Assembly: GCA_016490735.1 (NCBI GenBank)
Contig: JAEMWC010000120.1
Coordinates: 130,001 to 194,000 of the forward strand
DNA length: 64,000 bases
Source of the DNA: Pachyseris speciosa
Lineage: Eukaryota; Cnidaria; Anthozoa; Scleractinia; Pachyseridae
Reading direction: 5' to 3'
The notes beneath the pieces are model-generated. The model did no database searches. It was not told the origin of the DNA and saw only the letters and a program-made list of their open reading frames with translations. The position numbers were made by a program, and so were the translations under genes. This document shows positions 44,172-55,879 of this stretch, in pieces (within the stretch, counting starts at the first letter, position 1; each line of letters opens with the position of its first letter).

Positions 44172-44236
44172 TATGATGGTGATGATGATGACGACGACGA
44201 CGACGACGACGACGATGATGATGATGATGATGATAT
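44172..44236 (+). repeat. (GAT)n/(GAC)n microsatellite
   Basis: GATGATGATG runs flank a (GAC)n core, so the tract is a compound trinucleotide repeat. Confidence 0.9.
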
Positions 44237-44299
44237 GTAATGACAGGAGCCCATGAATATTCATGGGATCCTGATGGTGTGAATTGTCCATGTTCTAAA

Positions 44300-45140
44300 C
44301 AAGTGAGGGCCTGGGAATGAGTCTTAAAATTTATCGATTGGAAAAAAAATGTTTACACTGTATGAAAGAGCATCTCAAAAATGGTCACCTTACCAACTTT
44401 GACGCTGTTAAGTTGAATTGGAGCTGAAACAAAAGCTTTTGAAAATTGTGAAAATTATAGACTTTGTATGGTTTGGGGGGACACACTTTCCGAAATTGAG
44501 ACATTTGTATGGGATTTTTTAAAGCTCTAAATGCATGTTAACTGGCGACTTTTCGACCAAACATGGCCAAACTTGCTGAAAGTACTTATTTTTTTCCTTT
44601 CATATGAAAATCAATTTAGTTGAATGCCATTGATTTTCAATCAAGTTTGGATTCATTCCAAGGCCCTTACTCGTTTAGAACATGGCCAATACGGGTATGG
44701 ATGCCCGGGTGTACGTCCGAAAACTGTTGTTGGTTATGGAGATGTGCTGGTTTTCTATACCAAGAAGAGGGCAGTAATGCCGAAACATCGGTGTTTCAAC
44801 CAACACATAACAGTGTAATGAACGGTTATTAGAGAACCACATACCCGATGGCATGCCCTTGCCAAAATTCCGAGGACTACCCCTCCCTCTTCCGCCTGGT
44901 GGGCGGCAATTTTACACACCGATATTTCGACTTTAACAAAGTAACCTGAGGGAGAATGAGACAGGATGAAGTATCGCGTTCGGTAGGAAGCCAGATTTTT
45001 ACACTTCAAGTAACCCCAAGATTTCTACCAATGACGGGACGGGCAGAAGAAAGTGACCGATCGTCGTAAGAGTCAGGGGTTCGCCACCGGCACGAGTTTT
45101 AGATCAAAAGTTGTGCCCACTGACTTGTTTTCAGGAACGG
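44300..45140. other. Intergenic stretch before the TRIM gene, no gene seen
   Basis: Open frames here overlap on both strands without family resemblance. The 3' untranslated region of the - strand TRIM gene should lie in the right part. Confidence 0.35.
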
Positions 45141-45151
45141 TTTGCTACTTA

Positions 45152-47226
45152 TTAGAATTGGCCAACCGAGAAGTACTGAGTGTACAGAAAAGCGTCTGGA
45201 CTAAGGTAAGGTGTGACTGGTCCCTCAATATCCCTCCAGATATCCGTCTCCTTTGTTCGCTCGTTGTACATTGCCAACTGCCTTTTACACATGTCGAGGA
45301 AGCAAACGAACACGTCATCACATTGAAGAGACTTTATGGAACTAGGCACACAGCTGCCAGGGGAGATACGATGTGAATTCTGCCAGTACCATTTAGAATC
45401 TCCTTTAAAAGGATTCACTACTCCAATCTGAATGAACACGTCGGAGCGATCCTGTGGATCCCTTGGTCGCAACATCCGTGTTCTCCACGAATGCTGACCG
45501 TCGTGATACACACAATTACTTAAGTGTTTGAATTCCCGAAAAACAAAAGGCCAGTGTTTAACCCAAAAGACCCAAGACTTAAGACAAAAGCGGGGTAGGA
45601 CTTTCCAAGTAACAGGACTACAGTAAGCTTCACCTCCAAATAGTTTCTCGTTACTTATGAAAATCGTATGGTCACCACTGTTTGCAGGTCTGAACCCGAA
45701 GCCACGAGTTCCATTACCTTTGTCTTCAACGTGAAGACAAGCGGGCATATCTTCATTCGGCCCCAAGACAGTCACCCTAAAATCGTTTAACACATTTAGC
45801 TGCTGAGTCGCCACCTCACTGTTAACGGTGAGGATAAATTCGCACCATTGCCAAACTATACCTGTGTACATGACTCCTGGTTCGCCTCCGGCCATACTTA
45901 AACAATACTCAGCTTGCGCTTTTACGTCGGCCACTCCTTGCATTTTTTCTTCCTCTAAAGGCTTCTTGTCTAGTTTGTACAAGACCTTTTCACAAGGATG
46001 AAACTCTTCTGCGAATGATCGTAGGCCGGCTAGTTTACTTTCAATTCCCTTTCTAGAGCGCAGAAATTCAATCTTTTTCGTGCAGTCCACTGATTTATTA
46101 GCAAACTCCACGGTACTCAGGGACTTAACAAGAGATTCCTTCTGCTCCTGCAGTTTACCCAACTGTTGCGCGGCCTTTGCGTGCACTTCTTGCTTCAAGC
46201 GTCGCCTTTCACGCTCCATAATGGCTGTGTGCTTTTCGATTGTAGCATCAATGAAGGTGTCGATCTCTCGACTTACAGCCTCTTCGTTCTTTCTCACCTT
46301 GTTCCCTTCATCTTCTACAGCCAGGACTTCGGCTCTGAAGGCAGACATCCTCAATTTTGACTCATTCATCAATTTTGCTATCTCTCTCTTCTTACCAGGG
46401 AACACGTCTTTGATAAATGAGTGCGGGTGATCTCGGTGATCGATGACCAAACAGGCCTGGCAAATGGGCTCTTCGCATGTGTCACAGTAAAGCTCCATTA
46501 ATGCGTCGTAGTGCTTATCGCAAGAAGGGCTGGCGTTTGATTGTTTCCCAGTTTTTGAAGACAGCAGTAAGAGGTCGTTGATCGGCAAGTTAGACTGAAG
46601 ACCTGCGACACCAGTCCGTGCGAGCTAGTGAAATACAAGAAACTATGAGAAAATTGGTTCAGTTAGGTCTTTGAATAGAAGCCTGTGGATTCTCATGGTT
46701 GGCTGCTTAAAACTATGACCTACGTAGAAAGGCTACGTTAGGAAATAACAAAAAAGTGGATTCAATCCAAAGTTAAAAAATGCAATTTCATTTCCAGACC
46801 AGCTGTCTTTCTTCACTGTCAACCTAGCTTGCATGCACCATAATCATAATCAGAATCAGAATCAGAATCAGAATCAGAATCAGAATCAGAAATGTCAGAT
46901 TATAGATATGGCAGTCCCATCAGACAGAAATACATTCGTTAACGTAGGCGAGAAACTCTCTAAGTATAAAGACTTAGAAATTGAGATCGCCAGAATGTGG
47001 AAAATGGGAACAGAGACGATACCAGTTGTCATTGGTGCACTAGAAAAGTACGTTGACAAAATCCCAGGCACAATCAGCATTGATGAGCTCCAAAAAATTA
47101 CTCATCTGGGTACAGCTCGCATCCTCAGAAGGGTCCTGTCAATCAAGTGAATTCTTAGGTACCTAAGGCCCATGGGTTGGATCCGGTGCTTCAGAGACTA
47201 GGCAAGCAAGCCAAGGATTATAAGTC

Positions 47227-47270
<44 letters not shown>

Positions 47271-48354
47271 TTTATTTACCCACGGGATCCTTATCACTAA
47301 AAAGTGGTCTTCTAAAGAGCCGTGCACATCAAACCTAGTACTTAAAAGCTAAGACTTAAAAATTACAGACATTGTTGAAAAATCCTATAATAAGTGCTAA
47401 ACTAAGTTAACAAATTTCTAATATACAATAGCGGAATAATAACTATTTAAAGTAGTGGCCTGCTTCGCCTCCACTGACAGACTGTTCCATGTTACTGCGC
47501 CCCTATAACGAAAACTCTTCTTGAGGGCCTCAGTGTTCAACTACGGAATAAACAGGTTATGTTGCGCACCGCGAAGATTATGTCTGTGGATGATATTAAC
47601 GCTGGCGAATTTATCAGACAGGTATTCGGGTACAAGGTTATTTACAGTTTTGAACATTAAAGATTTCAGTTGTTTTGCACGTCTGTCAGCGAGGCTTTTC
47701 CATTTAAGAGGCATGAAGAATCTGGGCAGATCTGGCATCCCAACCAGACCCTGTTATTATGCGTGCAGCCCTGTTTTGTAGTTTCTCAGGTTTTTGGCTG
47801 AAGCCATTACCGATGCAGCCCCAGACATCGCCGCAATAATCGAGATGCGGAAGAATCAATGACTTGTAAAATGTGAGTAGGGTACTCTGGGGACATATCG
47901 GTCTTAGCCTCCTCAGGGCAGCAAGTATACTTAAGCAACTTTACCGACGACTTCGGAGATGTGAGCCTCCCACGAGGGTGTGAGTTCTCTTGATGTCCTT
48001 CACAGGTTTTATGATACAACAAAGTTGCAAAGTTATGTTCATACTTGAAGACTACGAGCACTATCGAATACATCCGACTTCTTCACTGCGAGTTTGTGTG
48101 TAAAGTGGAGAAGTTGCTTGCTCGTAAATAGGACAGTTAGTACAAATTATTGTTACCTTAATTTCTTCTCTGCATTCAGGACATGTGACTTTTTGAGCAT
48201 GGCCAACTCTCACCACGATCTTCTCCAGGCACTTTCTGCAGTAGGAATGTTGGCATCTTAACATTCTTGGATCATCGTAAGTGTCCAAACAAACCGCACA
48301 TTCAAGGTTTTTCGCGAGTCTCTCCTCTAGCGTGGAAACTGCCATTTGTGCCAT
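45152..48354 (-). CDS. TRIM-family RING E3 ubiquitin ligase with filamin-like and SPRY-like C terminus
   Basis: Exon 1 is 48354-48157 (66 residues), exon 2 is 46624-45152; a phase-0 GT-AG intron separates them, giving about 556 residues. Exon 1 is a RING finger (residues 19-62: CAVC, CQHSYCRKC, CPEC). Exon 2 starts LARTGVAGLQSN, then a B-box (about 101-140: CDKH, CDTC, CQAC, DHRDH), a coiled coil (about 145-270), a filamin-type Ig repeat (about 315-400: VTVLGPNED, VEDKGNGTRGFGFRP) and a B30.2/SPRY-like end (about 405-545: GVVNP, SKWYWQN, FVCFLDMCKRQLAMYNE). TRIM proteins ubiquitinate targets chosen by the C-terminal module; the target is unknown. The intron contains two LINE fragments. The coding sequence is intact, consistent with a functional gene. 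Confidence 0.85.
46897..47150 (+). mobile_element. LINE 3' fragment in the TRIM intron (+ strand)
   Basis: Encodes the end of a LINE pol protein (IIDMAVPSDRN, KLSKYKDLEIEIARMW, TARILRRVLSI, stop). An (AATCAG)n tract lies at 46847-46889 just before it. The 3' end runs into (TAA)n at 47228-47272. Confidence 0.75.
47240..47890 (-). mobile_element. CR1/jockey-like LINE 3' fragment in the TRIM intron (- strand)
   Basis: On the - strand: WKSLADRRAKQLKSLMFKTV and LVPEYLSDKF, a block common in the C-terminal part of these reverse transcriptase proteins. Its (TTA)n tail is the same tract that ends the + strand LINE fragment at 46897-47150. Confidence 0.75.
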
Positions 48355-48435
48355 TGTTTTTAATTAAGTTCTTTGCTAAAAATGGAGTGAAAGTGATTTT
48401 AATTAACTATCAACCATGTGTCCATAGTCTCCTAG

Positions 48436-48562
48436 GGGCGGTTCCTGAAAGGTGTGATAACTCTATTCCAGGCATAAATCTGCCTTATTCCAACAGGTGT
48501 TCCTGGAATAAGACAGATTTATTCTTGGAATAGAGTTATTACACCCTTCAGGAACCGGTCCC
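48436..48562. repeat. Palindromic MITE upstream of the TRIM start
   Basis: Arms of about 55 bp: GGTTCCTGAAAGGTGTGATA and its near complement, with CTTATTCCAACAGGTGTTCC at the centre. It lies about 80 bp upstream of the TRIM start codon, so it may overlap the promoter. Confidence 0.8.
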
Positions 48563-49226
48563 TGATGTAAGTTATAAACTGTTTCGGTATCTACTTCAAC
48601 AGGTAATCGTGCAGTGGGAAAACTCTAGGAATATGACGTTTTCCTTAGGTATGTGCCGATTACCAAAATCATTTATTATGCTTAATTAAGGAGAAGGGGG
48701 TGGGGAGAGTGTCGACCTTATTAAACATTCATAGCGGGGCTCCGCGCACCGAAGGCGCACGCTCGGAGCACCATGGGTAAGGCAATATGGTAACCTCTCC
48801 ATGTGAGAAATTTTGGCTTTGGTTGTGACGTCATCATTGCGCCGTACGTACATCCTTCCATCCATATGAGTCAAATGAAATGTCACAGAGCTCGAGATCA
48901 CCCTGTGATTTATTCCGCATTGTTGACGGAAATAATGTGGGCAACCCGCGTTTTTCGCAAGGAAGTCGCCTGCCAGACGGCTTTTTCCGTACCGGTTCAC
49001 GTCACATTTCACAGTGGAGCTCCGGGCCGCCAACCGGAGCCCGATACTACTAGTAGTAGTAATCTTTAATGAGGATGCCAACGTCACGAAGTGGCTTAGA
49101 GAAGGGTCCTCAAATACTCAAAAGAACCCATGAGGTGTTTCTCTCATGGTAATCATAACATATTGCTCGTGGGCGCGTACGCACGACGAAGATGACAACG
49201 ACGTCGCCCAATAATTGATAATATCC

Positions 49227-49257
<31 letters not shown>

Positions 49258-50037
49258 CCAACATGGCGGTCATACTCCAGCTCACCAGCTAGTTTGCTTT
49301 GGTTGATTTAAGGGGTAATGCCCGCTACCTTGTGGCCTTAGTGTCCTTAGAGTGGCTTCAGCTTACTTGATCACATTAAAGGTCAAATGAACCAAAATTT
49401 CGAAACCTTTTCTTCGTGTCATTTCAAAGTGAACAAACACTAAAAAGGACTACTTGAATACAAAATCACGTAGAAATTGTCCTATCTGAGCTTTTAAGAG
49501 GGCAAAACAACTGGGAGTACGGAAATATCCGAAGAACAAACGAAAACGTTTCTGAAATGGCCGCGCGCTTGACATGAAAGGAATGGAAACAAGCACGTGT
49601 TGGTGTGACGTCACTATTGGCGAGTAGATGAGGAGCTCGATCAATGCTGTAAGTATTCTTTGCGATCTGTCGTAAAGTTCTTCGTTTAAACCTTTCGTTC
49701 TCTCTTCGAGAAAGGCCAAGAAAGTCGAACATGTGGTTTTCAACGTAGAGCCGTACTAATGGCAACGGAATCGTATGCTGGAACCTCCGATGACTCGTCC
49801 GAGTGCAAAGATTACGATGTAAACAAGGACCGAATCGGTCAAGTGGATTGGTGAGCGTCTGTTTACTCAATATACTGTAAAAGGTTGCCTTAGAATGGTC
49901 AATAAATACGTTGGAATCGCCTTTGAAGCATTTGTTTTGTTCTCTGTGGTGTTTAATTGTATTTTTTTATGTATACTGTGAAAGCATACTTCCATGCAAT
50001 GCTGTTGTTTTGATCCGCGTTTCTCCTTTATGCACGT

Positions 50038-50353
50038 GTCATCGGCTTCCCCGTGGGGTCGACCTCCAGGCTAACCAGGGGGATTGTAAAATCAGTCAAG
50101 CAAATTTGAGGAATTTCCCGGGGAGTCGGGAAATCTCTTAAGACAAAGTCCCCTGGGTGAGGTGTCTCCCATCTGAAAATCCCAGTGACATCCTGTTCAA
50201 ACTTGTGAATTCCCCCACCCCCTAATCTTTCATCGTAAAACAATGTCAAGATTTTCCCCTATCCTCGGGCAAAGAATCCCATCCATCTCCTTATATTCCC
50301 CTACATATCTCCCTGGTAGGCCCGGGGGTGGACCCTACGGGGAAGCCGATGAC
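50038..50353. mobile_element. MITE family G, copy 2
   Basis: Ends GTCATCGGCTTCCCC and GGGGAAGCCGATGAC. It matches 29733-30054 in order and is nested inside the Kolobok-type element at 49380-53417. The outer flanks continue the palindrome (TGCAC(G/A)TGTCATCGG). Confidence 0.8.
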
Positions 50354-52758
50354 ATGTGCATTATTAATATTCACCATACTATGAAATTACAACTTCATGC
50401 TGTTCGCTTGCATTTCACGTATTTTATCTGCTTCCTGTGTTTTTTTGTACATTTTCACTGTTTATTGTTATGCAATACCATAATTTCCATGCAGCTGTTT
50501 TTGTGAGTCCGATTTCATTTCCATGACACTGCGTGAACAATCCCAAAGGCTAGATAACATGTACAGTCATTGTAACAGGGGTATCCGTGTAATTGACAAA
50601 ATGCCAGTAATTAAGTCTTATATGCTTTTTTAATGAAATGTTTACTTTTCTTTACAATCTTGAATTGAGCTTAAAATGCGGTTGCATTTTTGTGGAAACT
50701 GTGTGCCCATGCAAACTGGGCAGGAAAGTGTCTGCTGTCGTGAAATCTAAGCAATGAAGTCATCTGATAAGATACCATATTCCACATCCTGTATTACTGA
50801 GAATGAGAATTTTACTGCTGTGTGCACAAATGCAGCTGTTATCTAGATAACTTATAACCAGTATCAAGAGAATGAAGGCCCGATTGATAATGAGCCACTA
50901 AATGGGTATGAATATGTATGCTTGTAAACATCGTCATATTTTTTGTCAGCCCATCACCAACATAAGTATGTGTGACTGGAAAAAGTTTCTGATTTTAGGT
51001 AATGCATGAATTATGTGGGATTGTTGTAAGGAGGTCTCCTACAGTTGGTTTATGTCAGTATCAAAATGGCAAGGGAAAGAGCATAGTCATAATGTGGTCT
51101 AGAAATGAGCAAGCTTGTGAATGGGTGGGCTGCACACCGAGGCTAAACATCTAATCTCATGGCCATTACCAACCTCCCTGAAAGTTTTCCATTTGGTATA
51201 CATTCTTTTATTATACCTTTATGTATCATTTCACTACTTGCAATAACTTGCATGATGTACACTTAACATAATTCATTGTCCCATAAACTCCATCCAATCT
51301 AGATGTGGTTACTTCTACCATTTGTACAGATACATATATTTATCATACCACCAAAACTGCTTCCAAAACAAATCAAGTATTCCTTTAGGATAAAAACACT
51401 TAGATGATAAATAATTTATTATGTCCTTTGACTGTAAAATGAAATATTATATACCTCCACAGGGTATATAACTCATGCCACTGAGAATTTTATGAACCAA
51501 ACGAGGATGAAGTTTGTGAAAATTTTGTCACCCAAGGTTTCAGTATGTTTTTCCTCTTTTCTGTCAGTACATACAGATATGTTGCCAAAAGGCAATATAC
51601 CTATTGTACACATGAGACGCTGTCATCTTGTTTGGTAAAAACAAATAGAGAGAGGTTTCCACATGAAAATACCGTAGTTTTTCGGTTATAACGCGCACTC
51701 GGCTATAAAACGCACCCCCAACTCAGCAATATTTGGAAAAAGACGCACCATAAACTGAAAGTAACTTTAGAAGGAAATACATGTGGAGCGAGAACGAAGT
51801 TGTAGTAAACAAGAACAAAAATCCGTGCATAAATATACAGCCAAACAAGTAGAGGGAATACATTTTATCAAGTTTATTTACTTGTGACCTACGAAATAAC
51901 CAAACGTTTGTAAACAAAGCAAGAACGTTGCATCCTGATTCGATTCAAGCGAAATTGTCACATGCGCGAGCGAATAAAACTAAAGCTGATTCACTTGATT
52001 ATTCAATAGCGTAAATTGTCAAACACTAGCGACGGGAACGCTCGAGGTAACTGACCACAAATGTCAGTGCACAAAAATCGATGGATGGACGAAGGTTTGT
52101 TTAATTTCTTTAGGAAAAAAAACAGTTTACAATTCTCGCAATGGAAGTGTTTGCGAAGTTAGCACTATAACTTAAGTATCAAATCACAGAGCACCTGCTT
52201 TTAAGCACGCCCTATATGCAAAAACGGCATTGTTTTGAAAATACTCGCGATGTTCTTTTATCTCGCATTACCAGTTTTGAACAAGTTGAATTGAAGTTCT
52301 GCTTGCCGCTATATCGTAAACTAAGGCGACAAAATTAATTTTCAATTTGGAGAAATTGCCTAGCTTTCGGCTTATAAATCTGTGAGGTAAACTCCCATCT
52401 AGGTTAGCATAGGAAGAGGACACACAGTTACTCCGCTTTCTAGGACATTGTTATCCAACCCGTAAGATCATCCTCCTCGAATGTAAACAAGTGCTTACTT
52501 TGCCGAAAGGATGCGAAGTAAAAGGCTCTGGCCAAATATATTTACGGCTACTGTACATACGTAAATTCGATTTGTACGCCACTGATAAGGATGTCAATGG
52601 TTTGCACGGACGTCTCAGCTCTTCACATCCCAGCAAACTTAATACAAGATCGAATTACGAGAGAGAGCAAAAGGATCACTCTGCATCCAGCTATTTCAAA
52701 CAAGATGGAAAATGTCTACTTCTAACTTTCTGCGTTTTGCAAACGCTGAACGAATAGA

Positions 52759-53153
52759 TTAGGAATTGCCGCTTGAAGTCGTCCCGTTATTCGGCGGGCT
52801 AGAATTGTTGTCGGTTTTGCTTCTTTTCTGACCAATTTTTGTTTCGGATTCCACGTTTTTATTCTTGAAAAAAGTTGGCACGGCATCATCTTTCAAGTAA
52901 GTCCTCGTGGCTTTAAAGCTGGAACGAACGAACTCCTTGCCACAAGATTTTGTTTGAAGCTGTGTGGTGTGAAATGTAAAATGGTCTGCACAAGCGATTC
53001 CCTCTTCAGTCTTATGAGCCATTCCTTCCGTAGTTTTGGGTCATAAGGAAACTTGAAAATACTTACTTTACACTTGGAATTGTTGCTGCAGTTTATTGCA
53101 GCACAAAACACAATGCTTTCCGCTAAGAAAACGACACTAATTTCAAGACTCAC
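52759..53153 (-). pseudogene. THAP zinc-finger domain of a transposase, frameshifted
   Basis: The first part reads CAAINCSNNSKCKVSIFKFP followed by DPKLRKEWLIRLK. The reading then shifts frame near 53010 to give CADHF, KSCGKEF and LKDDAVPTFF. Together these match the C2CH THAP pattern, including the closing AVPTFF. A Ser/Asn-rich stretch follows. THAP domains bind the ends of Kolobok and P-type transposons. The nuclease part is not found. Confidence 0.65.
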
Positions 53154-53421
53154 TTGTAGTTTTTAATGTTCCCGCAATTTTTCAGCTCGCCAACAGTGAC
53201 GTCACGACTGTTAATTCCGACAAATTCCCGACAATTGACCCGACCGCTCTACGAATACGAAAGCCAAAACGAAGCACTTTTCAGCCTCCAATATCTCTGG
53301 GATACAATACCCGATCACTCTGAAACTCCAGAATATGTTTATTTCTTACTTAAGCTACAACATTCAATAAAAATTGACCTTAAAAAAAAACCCTTGAAAT
53401 TTCGGTTCATTTGACGTTTAA

Positions 53422-55875
53422 AGGGACACTGTCATGGATCGACATGCGCAGCATTTCTCACACGGAGAGATTTTCCTGAACTCGATGATATCTTGTTTTT
53501 CTTTAAAAGTCTACATTAAATAAGCCTTTATGAGGCTAATAGAATGTACAGTTATCTGTAAACGAATATTTGGAATCCAAGAAATGTAAAAGAAGCCAAA
53601 AATTATTTATTCAAATTACTGACAGTCGAGTTCAGTGAAGTGTGAGCGGAAACACTGTCGGTTGAACAAGCGCTCGCCTCCGGTCTCACATAATTATTTT
53701 TTTCTCTCCAACATACCTCAACAAATTGCCGATCTTAACATGCCCTTTTAAAGCTGAAAGAGAGTAAATTTATTTGCGAACGACGACCTTGAAGTCAAAT
53801 GACAGTAGACAGGGAAATAATTATGCCGTGTTTATAGTACTCACAGCGTGGTTTAAATTTGTAACCCAAGTAAACACAACCAATGCAGTGCCTCTTAACT
53901 ATAAATACACTTTTTTCTTCAAAATACTACGCTAAATACAAATTTTAAAGCGACGATATTAAACGTTTATCAGCAAACGATGAAGTGATGGTCTCTGACG
54001 TTCAAGCGACTACAAATGAATCGCGAAGATGGAATTTCTGTATTAAACTTCACCGTATACTACACTTCGATTGATTACAGCACCAGTTACACTGCTGTGT
54101 ATGTTGAATTTCTCATGAATTCAAGCCTTGAAAACGTTTTTCCTCGTTGTAGATGCGTTGATGCTCTCTCCTCCGCAGAGGCTCAAGGAGGTGAATCCGC
54201 TGAGCGAGGTACACGCGGGCGTAAAAAGAAGTGAGAGGGCGAGAGAGGGAGCCTCTGCCAGATACCACGCCCAATATGGCCGTCATCCGGGGAAGGCATT
54301 TTTTTTAATGTCTATCCAAGTGGAGTGGTGAGCGTACTTTTCCCGGCGTGTGTACTTTTCCCCGGGTGGACGCGAATCCTGATTCTTTACTTAAATGATG
54401 TCGATGAATTACTTACGAAAACGTTCTTCAATGCTTGGAAATTGGGGAAAATTTGTTGTCCTCGCGAATAATGTGTTTCAAAAAGGCCTTTTATTTTGTC
54501 ACGATGGGATGGATCATCATTTTAGGATCCACTGCATACACGAGCCGAGTGCCATGTGCAGTGTAGCGAAAGCAGGGGAAGGATTTACGAAGGAAACTTC
54601 TAGCAGCTGAAATGAATTTGGTCTCTCTGGAAGCTAAACACTTCAACTTATTGTATTTCTAAGGACGGTTCACGAAAACGCCTAAACAAGATCAGAATCT
54701 CTTTCGCGTTAGTCATTAAAATTTGGTGACAATCTTCCCGCTAACCGTCCCGTACATGAATTATTACAGGTTTCCAAAGTTTTTTAATGGCGGTAAATGC
54801 GATGTCTAAACAATATTTTTACACGAATTTGAAGCTTAAGACATGACCTATTTGAAAACTAGAGTGAATTTATGTAAACATGAAATAAAACACCACGAAA
54901 CCGGGCAGCTAACGTGCTTCTTTATTTTGAGAACTTCGCCGAGCATTGGACACAATGTAAACAAACAATTCTGCGAGCGTAAAAATTCATAACTCGAGTT
55001 TGATTTATCGTTATGAAATCATTCTGGTCTCTTTGGAAACCTATAGACTTCTAGTTTTTGTATTTCTGAACGACCGTTAACCAAAACGCTTGACAAAGAC
55101 GAGAATCATTTTTCCCTGTCAGCGCTAAAATAACGCGACAAATTCCTCGCTAAAACAGAAATTTGTACACTACTGACGTTTCAAAAGATTTTTAACCCTG
55201 TTAAATGCGATGTTCAACATTCTCATTACACCAATTGGAGGCTGAAAATTTGTCTTCTGTGAAAATCTGACTGAATTTTTCTATTCATGAAACGTAAAAG
55301 CCACAAACGCTACTCTTACGCTTACTTCCAAATCACTCCCCACGGGTTTCAGGGGGGAATTCGAAGATCCTTCTGAGACAGACACTTTTGCACTTTTCCC
55401 CCGAACTTCTGAAATCTTCTCCCAACTGTAACCACCGTAAAATGTAGCCACAAGATAGATGCATACTTTCGCCAAGTTTCAAGCTGAAAAAATCGACGAC
55501 GGCTGAGAAAACGTTCAATGTACAAGAAAACAACGAAGATGTACAAGAAAACGACAGAAATCTGGCAGAGGTTCGCCCGCTCGATCGATCTCTCGTTTCT
55601 TGCGCCTGCACTCACCTTGCACAGCGGACACATCCTAACGCCTTACAGATCACAGCCGATCGAAGCCGATCACCTTACCGATAATCGAACCTCTGCGGAG
55701 GAGAGAGGCGTTGATGCATTTTGTCTCCCTTTGCTTTGTTCTCTTGAGGAGACTGAATGACCATTTTCGGGCTGAGTTTCGACGGTCGACGCCATTTTGC
55801 ATGTAGCTCTCCAACTTGAAAAATCCCGCCGGAACTTTCAAAAGCCAGCGCATGCGCGAAGATGACAGTGTCCCT
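53422..55875. mobile_element. Large non-autonomous TTAA-flanked element
   Basis: Ends AGGGACACTGTCAT and ATGACAGTGTCCCT; TTAA at 53418-53421 and 55876-55879. The subterminal zones include CATGCGC motifs and a second inverted pair (CTCCTCCGCAGAGG at 54167 against CCTCTGCGGAGGAGAG at 55690). No coding domain found. It shares its left TTAA with the right flank of the element at 49380-53417. Confidence 0.8.
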
Positions 55876-55879
55876 TTAA

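Larger units (their letters stand above)
49380..53417. mobile_element. Kolobok-type transposon with THAP fragment
   Basis: Inverted ends AGGTCAAATGAACC and, from the - strand, ACGTCAAATGAACC with TTAA at 49376-49379 and 53418-53421. A THAP zinc-finger fragment near the right end and the TTAA target fit the Kolobok superfamily. A family G MITE is nested at 50038-50353. The middle (50500-52400) is AT-rich with no catalytic domain seen. At 51671 another type of element end is visible (ACCGTAGTTTTTCGGTTATA). Confidence 0.75.

Noticed and set aside
44031..44291. ORF with a long Ile/Val run
   Set aside because: It is the translation of the GAT/GAC microsatellite on the - strand.
49466..49870. 134-codon ORF on the - strand as a gene
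   Set aside because: It sits right at the end of a TTAA transposon with no recognisable domain; an overlapping frame is equally open.
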